The notes: generated by a model from the sequence alone, not told the origin. A DNA stretch of 64,000 nt from Hydractinia symbiolongicarpus (GCF_029227915.1 NC_079884.1:434001-498000); one strand, 5' to 3'; numbered from the stretch's first letter, positions 21,001 to 33,000 are shown. Made by a program: numbers and translations.

Positions 21001-24000
21001 ATGGTTTCTGAGTTACTGAATTTAGCCATTTTTTTTTTAAACAACTGTATTTGCTTTGCAGAAGTAACAATAGGTTTCATCATAAGTGCTGTGAATATTG
21101 GTTTATGAAAAATATTCTGAATCTTTAATGCAATAAGCGCTCCACTTGATTTGTAACACATCACACTAAGTGTCCTCCGTGTGACACAGTTTACCCTTTA
21201 CTTAACCTGGACAGAGACTTTAGGTCTTTCTGCTCCAAGCGAATATTACTTCAGGCTATTACTACTTTCCCAAATTTTGTTATTTCATAAAAGAAACGTA
21301 AAAATCTACAAAAATTTATTTATAAAAATGGGTTCCCGTTCGATAAAAGAAACCTGAACATTTGAAAAAATTTACTTCGAAATACAGGTTTCTGTTTGTT
21401 GCAACAACATATTTAACCAACATGCAATGCCTTACATACCGTAATTATTCTAATTTAACGTGCCAGTAAAAATAATTATTTTAACCGTCCCATGAAAATA
21501 ATTAGAAGCGATAAATTACAAACTTTTGAGCACGGTCAACCCGCGTTAATAATTACAGGCAAATAAACTAATCCGCTAAAAATAAGAAACATTTTTTGGA
21601 AAATTTTCCTTAATTTTTTTTTCAAAATAATTTAAGTCCGTTTTGAGGAAGTGTTGGGCCAATTACGTTGCAACCTTCCTTAAAAGTTTTCCTGATGGAA
21701 ATAGCAGTAGCAGCAAAATCCCCGTACCAACTTGCCAGCAGATGATTGGGTGGATAAAGGAAGGATATGACTACCTTGCTTAGGACAAGGAAATGGTGAA
21801 ACGATCATTTGAAGTGTGTGGTATTACTTTCTCAGATCCAGTGAAGAAGCAATGAAGCATTTTACCAAAAATGTATAATAAAAGCATAGGATGAGCTTAA
21901 CATGGACGAAGACGAAAATGATGATCACTTTGCTTGATCTCAATATCATAATGTATATTGATGTTTATTTAATCTAAACCACTGCTTGTTTTTTTTTTAA
22001 ATTAGAGGAAAATAAAACATGCCAAATTTTCGACCCGCGTTAATAATTAGAAGCGATAAATTACAAACTTTTGGCCATTTTTGTCCATCCGCGTTAATTA
22101 GAAGCAACGTTAAATTATAATAATTACGGTAACTAACTAGTTATATAGTCAAGTCTTGACTGTCCACTGTCATGGAAGGTCCAAATAGATAGCTAGCTAT
22201 CTTTATTTAAAATGACAGAATGCCTTGAAAAATCTTTTGTATAGCTAGCTTCATAAAAATAATATATTTAGTTTTTGTACTTTATCACGTCTTTGTTTAA
22301 TAACAAATGTGTCCCTGGAGTGCTGGCATGGTACTAGCTAGGTAGCTTAAAATCACAAAATAAATATTATCCAGATGCAACCATTTTTCATCATCAGAGA
22401 TCAGAAAGGGGTTTCTGTTCTTTACTTCTCATTGTGGGGTACCTCAAATTCTTGTAAATCCAATGAAAAAAAAATGAAGACTTCCTTAGTTCCAACCGCG
22501 TCTCGTTCACAAGTTTCAGCGCTGGCCAATGTGATGGACAATGTCAAGGAACCCTGAGTAATTTTGAAAAAATGTGGCTCTGCCTTACGATTTTCAGATT
22601 TTTGCTGCTGATATCAGCATATTTTAGCCCTCGAGTGCCACACCTCCGTATATATAGGGGTTAATTATCTTTAATATGTTTTTAAATAAATTTCTTTTTC
22701 AGAATAGAGCATTGTTTCCCTGGTGTAACCTATCTGTATTTAAATTTATTATGAAATCTTTCTTGTGTTATTTTTTTGTATTAAAACATCTGGAAAGACA
22801 ACAGGTGCTTAATTTAATTAGCTAGTTTTGAAAAAAAACCGTTTAAATGATTGTGCTCAATGAAATGTACTGGAAGTGGTTTTGTGAAATTGAAACAAAA
22901 CAAAAACAGTCTCAAAGTTTCAAATTTCTTTACTTACTTTCGCATGTTGTTAAATTCTTGAAATTTTTCCATGAGAATGTTATTCCGATGGAATTTAGTT
23001 TTACTAATTGCTTGAACCTTATTAAATTTAAATCACTCTGAGAAAAGAAATCGTCTTACAAATCCTGTTGAGCTATGTATATGTTGTGTGACTTGATAAA
23101 TCGAAATATGTAGGGACCAAGTGGGCTTTTGTTTAATAATGCCGATGACCGTTAATGTAATTATCGTTTTTGTACATAAAAAGATAAAATGCTATGTTGC
23201 ATATGTAAGTTTTTTGTTAGTTCTCTTTTAAAGTATTTTTCGCGGTATATTCAATTCCGTTTTGTTCCTGATTGGAAATTTAATGTTAATTCATTTTTAA
23301 GTTACACATTTTGCACAAGTTTATGTTCCTTTCCAGACATATGAACAGAAGCAAGAGCGAAAAAAGAAAAAAAGACTCAAAAAAGAATTAAATGGTGAGC
23401 GAGAAACTGAAATACTTGTGAAATTAAAGAAAATCTTGTTGAAGATATTTCTAATAGTGGCATAAATGTATATAGTGTCTATTATGTTGTATAGATATCT
23501 CATTGAGCGATTTATTGCCACAGGAAGAAAAGTCTGATTTGGGAAAAGGTGAGGTTAATTATATCAATAACAACAGCTTCAAATGCAACTTGACACTGAA
23601 TAAAAAAAAAACTTTCCTGAAACTTTTTTCCTTTTAAGTACCATGTTTGATCTAATTAGGCCCATATAAAAAATACAGGCTGTTTTGACCTCATTTTCGG
23701 TCCAAATTGGTCCTAAAATAAAATATAATAAGTAAATGTAATGAATAAAAACGAGTAAATTATTTATTTACTCGTTAGGCTAATGCGTAATGAATTTTGC
23801 ATGAACATGTATTGAATTTTGTATTTATTTTCAGGTTTTACAAAAACAGTAAGTGTTGCCTTGCCTGGATCCATTCTTGAAAATGCGCAATCACCAGAAT
23901 TAAGAACCTATTTAGCCGGTCAGGTAAAAAATGCCTTAAATTTAAAAGTGTACAACCGAAATTTTTCATGAAATGAAATAGCTAACTTACTAGAAATTTA

Positions 24001-25992
24001 CTGATTCTCTATCTGAAGTCAATTTCTCTCTTTTTCAGGTTGCACGTGCATTGGTGATATTTAATATTGATGAAGTAATCATTTTTAACGAATCAAGCAA
24101 GAAAAAATCTAGCGACAGTGTTTTTAAAGGTGTCACTAAATCCACTGATTCGAATGTAATGTTCGCTCGAATCTTGCAGTACTTAGAGTGTCCGCAATAT
24201 TTGCGGAAATATTTTTTTCCAGTACATCAAGACTTAAAATATGCAGGTATACACACAAATTTTTCCGCAGAGCTATGCTATTTCTATTCGAAATCCATCT
24301 CATCAAAAAGAAATATGGTTTGGCTAAAATTCATGGTCGTAGCATTCTCTGCAATCTTTTTAGTGATTTCTCATGAAAACCTTTTTTTGCTAGTAAGAGT
24401 CGCCTTGTGAGCATGTATATAGTATTTCTTTTCCACGATCTATATTATTTTTAATACTACAGGTATTTTGAATCCACTTGACTGTCCGCATCATATGCGC
24501 ATTGATGATATCGTCCCCTATAGAGAAGGAGTAACACTTGACCGACCGGTAAAAGAAGGCGGAGGGTCGTTCGTAAACGTTGGAATGAGGAAAGAATTAC
24601 GCATTGACAAGCATTTAAAGCCCAACGTTCGTGTGACTGTGAAATTGGACCAATTGGACGCCGGTTAGTTTTTTAGAATAAATAGAATAAGTAAAATAAA
24701 TGTATAATACAAAGTTGCTTTAAGAAAAAATGTCTAACTGATGTCCTTCGACTTTATTTAGAAAGTATAGAAAAAAAGAAATTTCTTAGCGGTAAAGTTG
24801 TGCCACCGTCAACACCCCGCACGGAGGACGGTCGATATTGGGGATACAACGTGCGAATTGCAGACTCGTTTGGTGCAGTGTTTACACAATCTCCGTACCG
24901 AGACGGTTATGATTTAACATTGGGAACATCCGATAAAGGAACACTTGTTGATGATTTAGACCTTCCAGCATTTAAGTAGGCTTGTTATGTTTATCAGCAA
25001 ATTCCGAGAGACTTCATACATCTTCTAACGCCATGCCTCACTTATACCTTATGTTGCTATCTTTTTATGTGATATTTGTGTGCGCATTATGTAGCAAAAA
25101 TTGACATCGAAACGTGTTGTTTTTAACCGAGTTAATTTTTGAACAACTAAATTATGAACATGAACAACTCTTGTCTGTCTACACGGGTCGATTTCGTGTT
25201 AAGAATGTAAGAAATATTGTTGGCCAAAACAGCAAATACGATGTATTTGTAATGATTTTTCCGCGGTCTAACGACTAGTTATTTCATATTTAGCCATTTG
25301 CTAATTGTATTTGGTGGTTTAAAAGGCCTGGAAGCAAGTCTAGAGTCAGACGAAACTCTTTACGAAACAGATATCGAGCTTTTATTCGATTGCTACGTAA
25401 ATGCTTGTCCCAATCAAGGTAGTCGAACCATCAGGACTGAGGTGATTGCTTTCTTTTAGTTGTAAAATGCAAGGAGATTTCTAAAGTTGTACATCCTTTT
25501 TTTAAACAACACAAAACTTTGGCTCAGACTTTTTTGAGTCTCAACTGTTGCTTACTTGTTAATTAGATGGTCAACTAGTCTCAGGAAGACCAAATTACAT
25601 GCTTGACTGCTTTATTTATCTAGTACGCCAATCGAAATCAAACTTTTAATCGGATTTGTCGTCGTATGAAGCTTTTTAGCACAATGAAAGTTTCGAAAAC
25701 TTTTGCTGTTTTTATAATTCCGGTCGTTTTCCCTCATGTTATGTTTATTTACTTCAGTCTGACTGTTGCATACAATCTGTTTATTTTTTAAAGAATTTCG
25801 GTGACGTGTTGCTTATAACATGTTGCTTTAAAAATTCGTATATTCATTCTCAGGACTTTTGTTTTAATTTTATAATTTTGTTTTTATTATATTTTCTTTA
25901 ATATACAAATTTTCTTCGTTCGCATTATATTTTAGGAGGCTATACTGGTGACTCTTTCTGCGATGAGACCAAAGATATTCAGCAAGCGGTAA
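18044..25992 (+). CDS. SPOUT1: SPOUT-domain RNA methyltransferase (C9orf114/SPOUT1 orthologue)
   Basis: Nine exons join to 352 residues (the human protein has about 376): 18044-18106, 23337-23394, 23528-23548, 23835-23923, 24039-24246, 24463-24663, 24762-24975, 25294-25441 and 25936-25992. All introns are GT-AG and phases match. The N-terminus is very basic (exons 1-2, KKKRK and KKKKRLKK). The core carries family motifs: SVALPGSILENAQSPELRTY, LQYLECPQYLRK, LNPLDCPHHMR, GSFVNVGM, GRYWGYNVR, DGYDLTLGTS, VFGGLKGLEA and NQGSRTIRTEEA. The C-terminal part forms the SAM-binding knot of SPOUT methyltransferases. Human SPOUT1 acts on RNA and associates with spindle and kinetochore. Exon 3 is only 21 nt and needs the second of two tandem acceptors (AG at 23526-23527); the first would give a stop. 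Intron 1 (5.2 kb) is loaded with transposons. Confidence 0.95.
18413..19322. mobile_element. Outer MITE with 9-bp target duplication
   Basis: Its ends are inverted repeats: left caatggtgctgactcgcc and, in reverse complement, right cgaaggtgccaactcgcc. The 9-bp direct repeat TGCTTTTTG flanks it at 18404-18412 and 19323-19331. A 9-bp duplication points to a Mutator-like or similar transposase. It is interrupted by another MITE (18593-19065). It lies in SPOUT1 intron 1 and has no coding capacity. Confidence 0.75.
18593..19065. mobile_element. Inner MITE nested in the outer one, 9-bp target duplication
   Basis: Terminal inverted repeats read agagggtgccaataagccgc at the left and, in reverse complement, the same at the right (gcggcttattggcaccctct). 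The flanking direct repeat is AGGTGCTAT at 18584-18592 and 19066-19074. GC-rich subterminal arms (gcgggcgtttt, cgcccaaacttgcccg) surround an AT-rich core. A diverged relative is at 52049-52429. Confidence 0.85.
19990..20347 (+). repeat. tRNA-derived SINE
   Basis: The head is tRNA-like, with an A box TAGATTAGTGG at 19999-20009 and a B box GGTTCGATTCC at 20042-20052, spaced as in a Pol III promoter. A body of about 270 bp follows, and the 3' tail is an ATCT microsatellite at about 20325-20347. The microsatellite tail suggests mobilisation by a LINE with a simple-repeat 3' end. It lies in SPOUT1 intron 1, same strand. Confidence 0.88.
21439..22129 (+). mobile_element. Decayed pogo/Tigger-like DNA transposon
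   Basis: Terminal inverted repeats CCGTAATTATTCTAATTTAA (left) and its near-perfect complement (right) are flanked by TA dinucleotides, as for Tc1/mariner-pogo elements. Subterminal repeats aattagaagcgataaattac occur near both ends. Inside, at about 21735-21940, a remnant reads QQMIGWIKEGYDYLA, then DKEMVKRSFEVCGITFSDP, then DEDENDDHFA with in-frame stops, matching the C-terminal tail of pogo-type transposases. The DDE domain is deleted. Not functional. Confidence 0.85.
25170..25278 (+). mobile_element. Helitron-like 3' end abutting SPOUT1 exon 8
   Basis: The sequence has tgtctgtctacacggg near the left and ends ttccgcggtctaacgaCTAG, then T, the same terminus as at 16201-16204. Its end is 15 nt before the first base of exon 8, so the acceptor region ttatttcatatttag is what remains between transposon and exon. 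The hairpin is degraded. Confidence 0.6.
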
Positions 25993-26299
25993 ATCAATAG
26001 ATTGAATTTGAATCTGGGCGTTAATACATCTAACCACGAGTTCATAAATGACGTCGTCGATAAACAAGGGAAGAATCTTCATCTGCTGTCTGAGGAAACA
26101 ATTTCCCGATGTTAATCGGCTCCTACTGGCTCGTACAATGACGCGCCACGTGAAGCAAACGCAGGAGTTATATTGTGGCAAAATCAGAGTAACTGGAGTG
26201 ATAATATAATTTAAAATTTGTATGCATTTCATATATGGACAAATCGTTTAATATGTGTAATATAGTAAGAGGTTGGAAGCACGTTATAACAAAAATAAA

Positions 26300-26369
26300 C
26301 GAGTTATAACGTAACTTCACGAGTTATAACGTAACTTCACGAGTTATAACGTAACTTTACGAATTATAC
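26300..26369. repeat. 20-bp minisatellite, 3.5 copies
   Basis: The unit cgagttataacgtaacttca repeats with starts at 26300, 26320 and 26340 and a partial fourth copy. It lies about 310 bp downstream of the SPOUT1 stop. Confidence 0.9.
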
Positions 26370-26732
26370 GCTGTTTTTATACTTTACTGAGGTTAATTAT
26401 TTTACGTTATATTACATCGCGAAAATAAATCCTTGCAAAAATTAGTGTCATGATCTTTAGCGGTAGCACTGTCAAATTAACTTTTTATATTTCGCGAGTT
26501 GGTTGGTAAAAATACCTATGAACTCAACCTTTATTAGTTTTAAAAATCGTGTATGTTATTAAAAAGTTTATTCCTTCTGATTTAAGTTTAAACTGGGAAT
26601 AAAGAAGGGAAAGAGGCTAGGTTCAATCCCCAAAATATTCATTTCTTGTTATTAACACGAAGTACATCAGACTTTGTGTATCTAACTTTGTGTAAACAAT
26701 TTTGCTGACGTCAGTACAGCTCTGTTTTTGAT
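26370..26732. other. Spacer downstream of SPOUT1
   Basis: AT-rich sequence with no gene. It leads into the dispersed repeat with the terminal ATTTCCGCC hairpin. Confidence 0.4.
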
Positions 26733-26975
26733 TTCCGCCGGCGAAGGCGGAATCTTTAATATCGGCCGGAAAGATAGAGAGAGAGATAGATAGATAGAGA
26801 CAGCCCAGAGCCTGGACGCCTAAAACATATCCAGGCTAAAGCTTAAATCCTCGTTTTGACAGATTTTTTTTTGAAAACGAGGCTAAATTGAGTTTTAAGC
26901 CAATAAGAATCCTAACAGTGCAACAAATTGTTTTATTATCCAATGAACATTACTTTATTTTAAAGTTTATTATCG
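26733..26975. repeat. Dispersed repeat with terminal hairpin (second copy)
   Basis: Inverted copy of 17722-17966. The end hairpin gatttccgcc-ggcgaa-ggcggaatc is well preserved, followed by a GATA/GAGA simple repeat. It is joined directly to the element at 26976-28370, which suggests nesting or a composite element. Confidence 0.82.
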
Positions 26976-28370
26976 AAAGTTAAAGCTCGTGCAGTGTAGC
27001 ATAATGAAGATCGTCTTATAATGCGCCATCTTTGATGTTATATAATTACGTCATTTCCTTCTGTACTACAATTTTGTAAGCACGTAGACTAAAGCTATAT
27101 TCAGCAGGACTAATTAATTATCAACAAGAAGCCCTGGGGGCTCTAAGAATTTCCGCTCGCTACCAAAATATTTGATAACAACCTGCTAATTCGTTGTGTT
27201 ATCGTGCCAAACATTCGAAGAGGTTTGGTGCTTGAAGCTCTGAAGATAAAACACACAAGTGACATTACATCTTACAACAAACGCAAACAAAACGAAACGT
27301 GTCATAATAAACTCACACTTTAAAAAAAATTGCGAACAAAAATTACAGCCTATCATTCATGGTTGAAAGTCTTCCGATTGAAACGTTTATGGTCTTAAAC
27401 GGCATTTAGTTGACAAAAAAACAAAATTTTGATGCCACCATCATGTTCAGCATACTTTTTTTATTAACTGTGCCAAATTTTGTCGAAAAGAAAGTAGTTT
27501 AAATTTTTGGACCAATTTTGGCCTAAAATTACATTTCAGGTGGCAAAAAATCAAAATTGTGATGTCACCATCATGTTCAGCATATTTTTTTTGTGATCTG
27601 TGCGAAATTTTGTCGAAAATAAAGTAGTTTTAATTTTTGGACCAATTTTGGCCTAAAATGACATTTAAAGTGGCCAAAAATAGAAATTTTGATGTCACCA
27701 TCATGTTCAGCATACTTTTTTTGTTAACTGTGCCAAATTTTGTGGAAAATAAAGTAGTTTTAATTTTTGGACCAATTTTGGCCTAAAATGACATTTAAGG
27801 TGGCAAAAAATCAAAATTTTGATGTCACCATCATGTTCAGCATATTTTTTTTTGTGATCTGTGCGAAATTTTGTCGAAAATAAAGTAGTTTTAATTTTTG
27901 GACCAATTTTGGCCTAACATGACATTTAAAGTGGCCAAAAATAGAAATTTTGATGTCACCATCATGTTCAGCATACTTTTTTTGTTAACTGTGCCAAATA
28001 TTGTGGAAAATAAAGTAGTTTTAATTTTTGGACCAATTTTGGCCTAAAATGACATTTAAGGTGGCCAAAAATCGAAATTTTGATGTCACCATCATGTTCA
28101 GTATACTTTTTTGTTAATTGTGCCAAATATTGTGGAAAATAAAGTAGTTTTAATTTTTGAACCAATTTTGGCCTAAAATGACATTTAGGTAACAAAAAAT
28201 CAGAGGAACGTGAAATCCCAGGGTCGATTTTTTCTCAAAAAATGCTCCAAAAGAAAAAACGACGGTTTTAAAGAATTTCCTACGCCTTCGGGCGCGGAAA
28301 TTCAATAAATTTTAATTTAAAGAGGAATTGTTGAGGCTGGATATTTTTGGTGAAAGATAATGTATTGTAG
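26976..28370. mobile_element. Non-autonomous transposon carrying a 130-bp tandem array
   Basis: Both flanks (about 26976-27130 and 28310-28370) match the copy at 1-280 in reverse complement, so they are parts of one element. The middle is expanded by six tandem units of about 130 bp. A strong hairpin GAATTTCC...GGAAATTC is at 28273-28303 near one end. No transposase is present, and no target duplication was identified. Confidence 0.7.
27415..28200. repeat. 130-bp satellite-like tandem array, six units
   Basis: The landmark caccatcatgttcag recurs at about 27436, 27566, 27696, 27826, 27957 and 28087, a period of 130-131 bp. Units also share aataaagtagtttt and ggaccaattttggcctaa. Two alternating unit types can be seen (ggtggcaaaaaatcaaaat versus agtggccaaaaatagaaat), hinting at a 260-bp higher-order repeat. 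An open frame on the minus strand is an artefact of the repeat. Confidence 0.95.
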
Positions 28371-28371
28371 C

Positions 28372-28405
28372 TATAAAATCGTGACATGTATGTCACGATT
28401 TTATA
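28372..28405. repeat. Perfect palindrome, 16-bp arms
   Basis: TATAAAATCGTGACAT, then two bases, then the exact complement ATGTCACGATTTTATA. It sits at the outer end of the array-bearing transposon and may be its terminal palindrome. Confidence 0.9.
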
Positions 28406-29253
28406 TCTTTTTTCAGATTATTGCTAATGGCGGAAATCTTTAAGACGCAGAACTTCTTATACCATTGGATAAAGCTCAAAACAGGATGAAAAAAGGTATG
28501 TCAAATTTACGTATTAAAAAACAGCCTATTTGGAGCTGAGTTTTTTAAAAATTTTGTCTTTAATATCGGCAAAACAAGTTGGTGGTTAGCCACGTACAAA
28601 TAATTTTACGATTTTAGCTTCGAACACAGATTTTAAGTTTGGGTACAAGAAAATTCCTAATAAATAAAGCTTATGCTAAATGCAGTTAGGTAGCTAAACC
28701 TTTTTTTACTGTCATGAAACTGTTGAGTGATTGTTTTAGCTGGACTGGGTAGCAACGGGTTGTTTCCTGTGTTTTTATTTAAACTTATGTGATAAAGTTT
28801 TTTTTAAAAAGGGAATTAATTTTTATGACAGGGTAACAACGGTTTGTAAACTGTGTTTTTATTTTCGCTACATTTACTGTTAGGGAATTTATTACCCTCT
28901 ATTTATCAAGATTTTTTATCCTGATTCCCTGATCACGTATTGTTTTTCCTAAAAAAGTGCACTGTGAACTAAAATGCAGAAATATGCGTTATATTTTCTG
29001 AATCTTTTCTTCACAACAACACAAGATTTCCAAACAAAAAAATACAAGAATTATTATGTGTTATAGTACTATTATAACTTTGCATAGATCATCCTTCATG
29101 TCCGGTCATGTTTTCGATTTTCTTAATAAAGTAACCAATTTAAAAAACCCGAAAGAGATGTCGGAGCAAATGTTGTTTGAAAATAAGATGCTCCTTGTTT
29201 CACAAAAAGGTAGAAATAATGAAGAGTCATGAAAGAAGGTATGTGGTTTGTTT
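28406..29253. other. Spacer downstream of the decayed LIM copy
   Basis: AT-rich, no gene seen. Confidence 0.45.
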
Positions 29254-32200
29254 CTAACGACAACGCCTACAGAACCTTCGCCCTGTGAAGACGTTACATA
29301 CTTCTCCAGATAACGGTCTGTGGCATTGCGTACATGAGAAACAACCATGATGGAAATGCTTTCCACGAAACATGCAACAATTATCGTTGCCGTCAATTTG
29401 TTGTTTGCATTCGTCGCATTTATACGCGTTTAGATTTCGGTAGCAATCTTCATGGTAGAATTTGCCGTCGTCGAAGTGGTAATTTGTTCCTGAAAATAAA
29501 AAAACAAAGGAAAAAAACATAAATATATTTCTTCAAGGGAGATCGGGGCGTCTCTTCAAAAAACTTTCGCGATTTTGCAAAATATTTTCAAAAAGTCACG
29601 TTTGGCATTTTAGCTATTTTTTTGATATGTAAGAGAAATATCAGGAATTTTAAGTTTAAATATGGTCGATCTGAACGTTTTTAATTTTTCGGAATATTAG
29701 CTAGGATTGAATCTTGTGTTCCTTAATTATTTCGTATTTTTACCAGTCTGTTCTAATAATATTCTTGTATCGTGGCTACCATCTTTTTTTAAGGATAATG
29801 CAAGCTTTATTGGAATATCTGTATCAGCCCGAAACAGCTAGTTAGAAAATTAAGTTTTTCTAACTAGCCAGGAATTTTTTTTTTTGAGTTTTTATTCTGT
29901 TTTTTACACAATTTAACTTCTTTATCACAATCCGCTAACTTATACCTACTGGTAACAGAAAATCGTCAAAAAATGACAGTTAACTATATTTTTAGTCACT
30001 TGCACACAAATTTTTAAGGACGTTTTACCGACAAAATTTTAGCAATGTAATCCCTTTTTGCCGATTAAAATTTGAAAAAAATTATGAAAAAACGTCTTGT
30101 CAGAACTCTTAGATAAGAAGCTAGCTATACTAAAATAAAACGAGAAAATGGAAACCACCCCGTTAGTTTTTAGTCCTTAAATCGAGTATACCAGACATAG
30201 GATGGTATTGGCCAACCCAACGGTCTCTGTTATAAAATTAAACACTCAATGATTTACGTCAATACATGTAACACGTGCACGAAAGCATCGTTTTAAAACT
30301 AATTTTGATATTGATCTAATATTCATTTATATGACTTTTGTCTTATTGTACAGGAAGTGAGATCCTAAAATTTTTAAACGTTTGTTTGGAATAAATAAGG
30401 CAACTAACTTTTTGTCTTGTTTAATACAAGATTTTATACTGCAATCTTGTTCATTGATAGACAGCTGAAAAGACAGCTAATTTCGAAGCCCTTTACTACA
30501 CAGCTACATAGACTATTTCTATATAAAATAACGCCGTTTAAACTTGTCAAAATTCACTTTCTAATGATAAAGAAGACTTAGGACGTTAGATTATTTGGTT
30601 AAATGCGTTAATTTTAGCTGACATCAGCATTATTTCCCGACAATGTTGGACCGATCGTGAATTAAATCATTGTGCAGAAATGCGACTAGCAAATTTCGAA
30701 ACGCTGTCCATCTAGCATACGCTTGCGCGAAAGGCCGATTTTGCAGTTTGCCAGCTGCATTGTATTAAACCTTTGAGTTTATATTTAAAAAAATGACGAA
30801 AAAAACTGCGTTTGTATCAACAATTTTCTCCATAAATAGAATATGATCCACCCGGTGCGAAACAAAAAGTTTTTGTCTCAACAAATTTCATGACATATCT
30901 TCAGTAAAGCACAGAATAGGAGTGCTCTTAGTAAACCATGCCTTATAGAAATTTTCGGGTCTATTAATTGGTATGGCATTGATATTTGCAAAGCAAAGCT
31001 TCTTTTGTATTAAAAAAGTGACAAAAAAGCTAATTGGCTACCAACCTTCTATGGCATGTTTGCATGAGTCGCATGTCATGCCATGAGACTTGATCGGCGT
31101 TTTACAGCCAGCACATAGCTAAAAATATCAATTAAACTCTCTTTCAACATTCACAGAAGACACTAATAAAGTAGAAGTTTCCCTCTAATTTCGAGGGTAT
31201 TTAGCTGTTGTTTTTAAGGGTGGGGTGGTCATTTTGCCATCCCCATTGAATTCAAGACAGGACAACTGTTGTCACTATGAAACATGACACGCTAACTGAC
31301 CAAATAGAAGTGATTTGATAAAAAAAATATTTTCGGATTTTTTTATATTTCAATTCATATTTTCCTAATGTTACGTTAATATCAAGAACAAGTATTTTTA
31401 GATCAGAGATGGGTTTTTTGTGAGAAGTCTTAAATCTATGTTAGAACTTTTTTAACCAGCTCTGACAGAAGTAGCCTAGTTAACTAAGCTTTTTTCGAGG
31501 ATATCAAATTCTGTTTCTCTCAAACGAAAGCTTAGACGCAAATAAATGCCAAAGCAAATAAACTTATATACGCATATGAGTTTTATACTCTCATATGAAC
31601 TTTATACTCTCTCCTCCTCTACATAGCTCCTTAATATTAACTGTTAGAAGAAGAGTGTAAAGCTACGGTGGAGCGCCACGTCGTCCCGCATTGACGAAAA
31701 CAGAAATTAATATGATTAAATTAATGGAATCGATAATTTTAATTAAAGGTTTTAGTATTTTCAGCACACACCATTAAGAGAAGCTCGAGCTGCCATGTTT
31801 CACGGTTTGTCGGGATAAACCTGACATTGCCACGTGCACCGCTTGAACTCCGAAGGTTGTATTCATACTTTTCGTTTTTACCAATATTTCGTGATCATGG
31901 CCACCACAAAAGTGAGTCAATAAAAAGTATTTGGAGTTTCTGTGGCACCCAGTATTCTAACGAAAAGCAAAGTCCGCTTTGTACCTACTTGTGAATTCGT
32001 TTATTTCTTAAAAACCTGAAAATACCATGGGTAGATTAAACGGTACTAGGTACCTTGAAATGCATTTAATTTTGCGACTGAGGGAAATGCGGCTTTAAAA
32101 AAACACGTTGACCAAAAATGCTTTCTGCCGTCAAATTATCCCAAAATTTTGCGCCCAATGCACGAAAGTAATAGTAACAGAATGTTTTAACGTTCTTAAG

Positions 32201-32973
32201 GATTCCATTATAAGGATTGGCTCTTCCTGTTCTGTAGCACTATATGTTACATATAACGGACATCTGACATGCTCGCTTGCCACACAGGTTCGCTTATCTT
32301 CAAATCTAGTCTGAGTAAGTTGGAATAGTAGCCGATTGAGAGAGTTTCATGGTTCTTTCATAGTGAAACGCGTTTCTTATGAGACTTTGCCAGAAATTAA
32401 GAGTTAATAAGAAATTATTATTTTTACAATAAAATAGCGGAAATTTTCTTAACATAAATTCTGGGATCACCGACTGACACAGTAATCAGAAAGCTAAAAT
32501 GTTTTCCCTGTTCTTTAGCGGACCCAAATATCGAAAGCCTGGAACTTTCCAAATTCTTTATCCGGTCCAAGATAATTAAGAATCGGGAATCTTTCCGACA
32601 CAGGGACAGCGAATTACATTTTGCAACTTAACCTGGTTCCGAACGGGCGAATTCGATCGACAATGGTTTAAACGAATGTTTTGGGTCATTTTTGGGGAGA
32701 TTAGATCTTTTTTAACCTTCATTGAACGGACGAGTCATTATTCTATTGAGGAGATTCCCTTGCAACGATGTCCAGAATTTCGAATGTCGCAGACTAAACC
32801 TTTTAAAATGACATCAGCCGCATACCTGCGAAAGGTTTTTCACACCAATGACATGCAAGCAATGCAAAGCAATGAAGATTTCTTTGAGAAAGGTTTTCGA
32901 CATAATAAATATTTTTCTGCAGAAAAAAACCTGTTTGCTGCGAAAAAATGCTTACCGTTTCGCTTTCAGACAT
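29254..32973 (-). pseudogene. Decaying tandem duplicate of the three-LIM gene
   Basis: Exons on the minus strand, by comparison with the intact paralogue at 36041-38228: exon 1 32956-32973 (MSESET; an in-frame upstream ATG at 33000 also exists), a relic of exon 2 at about 32826-32915, no recognisable exon 3, exon 4 31046-31118, and exon 5 29254-29489. Exon 2 has lost the first Cys pair of LIM1 and carries about 4 extra bases that shift the frame before the CHWCEKPFAG end. Exon 4 is 73 nt instead of 109; the in-frame 12-codon loss removes the His and Cys ligands of LIM2. Exon 5 is intact and encodes a full third LIM domain (CDEC...HHGC-FSC-TQC...CRRC). Exons 1, 4 and 5 would still splice in frame to about 108 residues, so a small one-LIM product is possible. 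LIM domains are zinc-binding protein-protein interaction modules. Confidence 0.8.
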
Positions 32974-33000
32974 CTTCTTGCCTCTTCTGTTCACTGACAT

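Noticed and set aside
22375-22557. 60-codon open frame in SPOUT1 intron 1
   Set aside because: A possible acceptor precedes it, but there is no donor, no similarity, and the SPOUT1 exons join in frame without it.
27968-28195. Minus-strand open frame with an internal protein repeat
   Set aside because: The protein repeat only mirrors the 130-bp DNA satellite.
29334-29522. + strand frame over the LIM exon
   Set aside because: Antisense shadow of exon 5 of the LIM copy.
32100-32160. Possible missing LIM exon (CAQC motif)
   Set aside because: It is on the + strand while the LIM gene is on the minus strand, and the remaining ligands do not follow.
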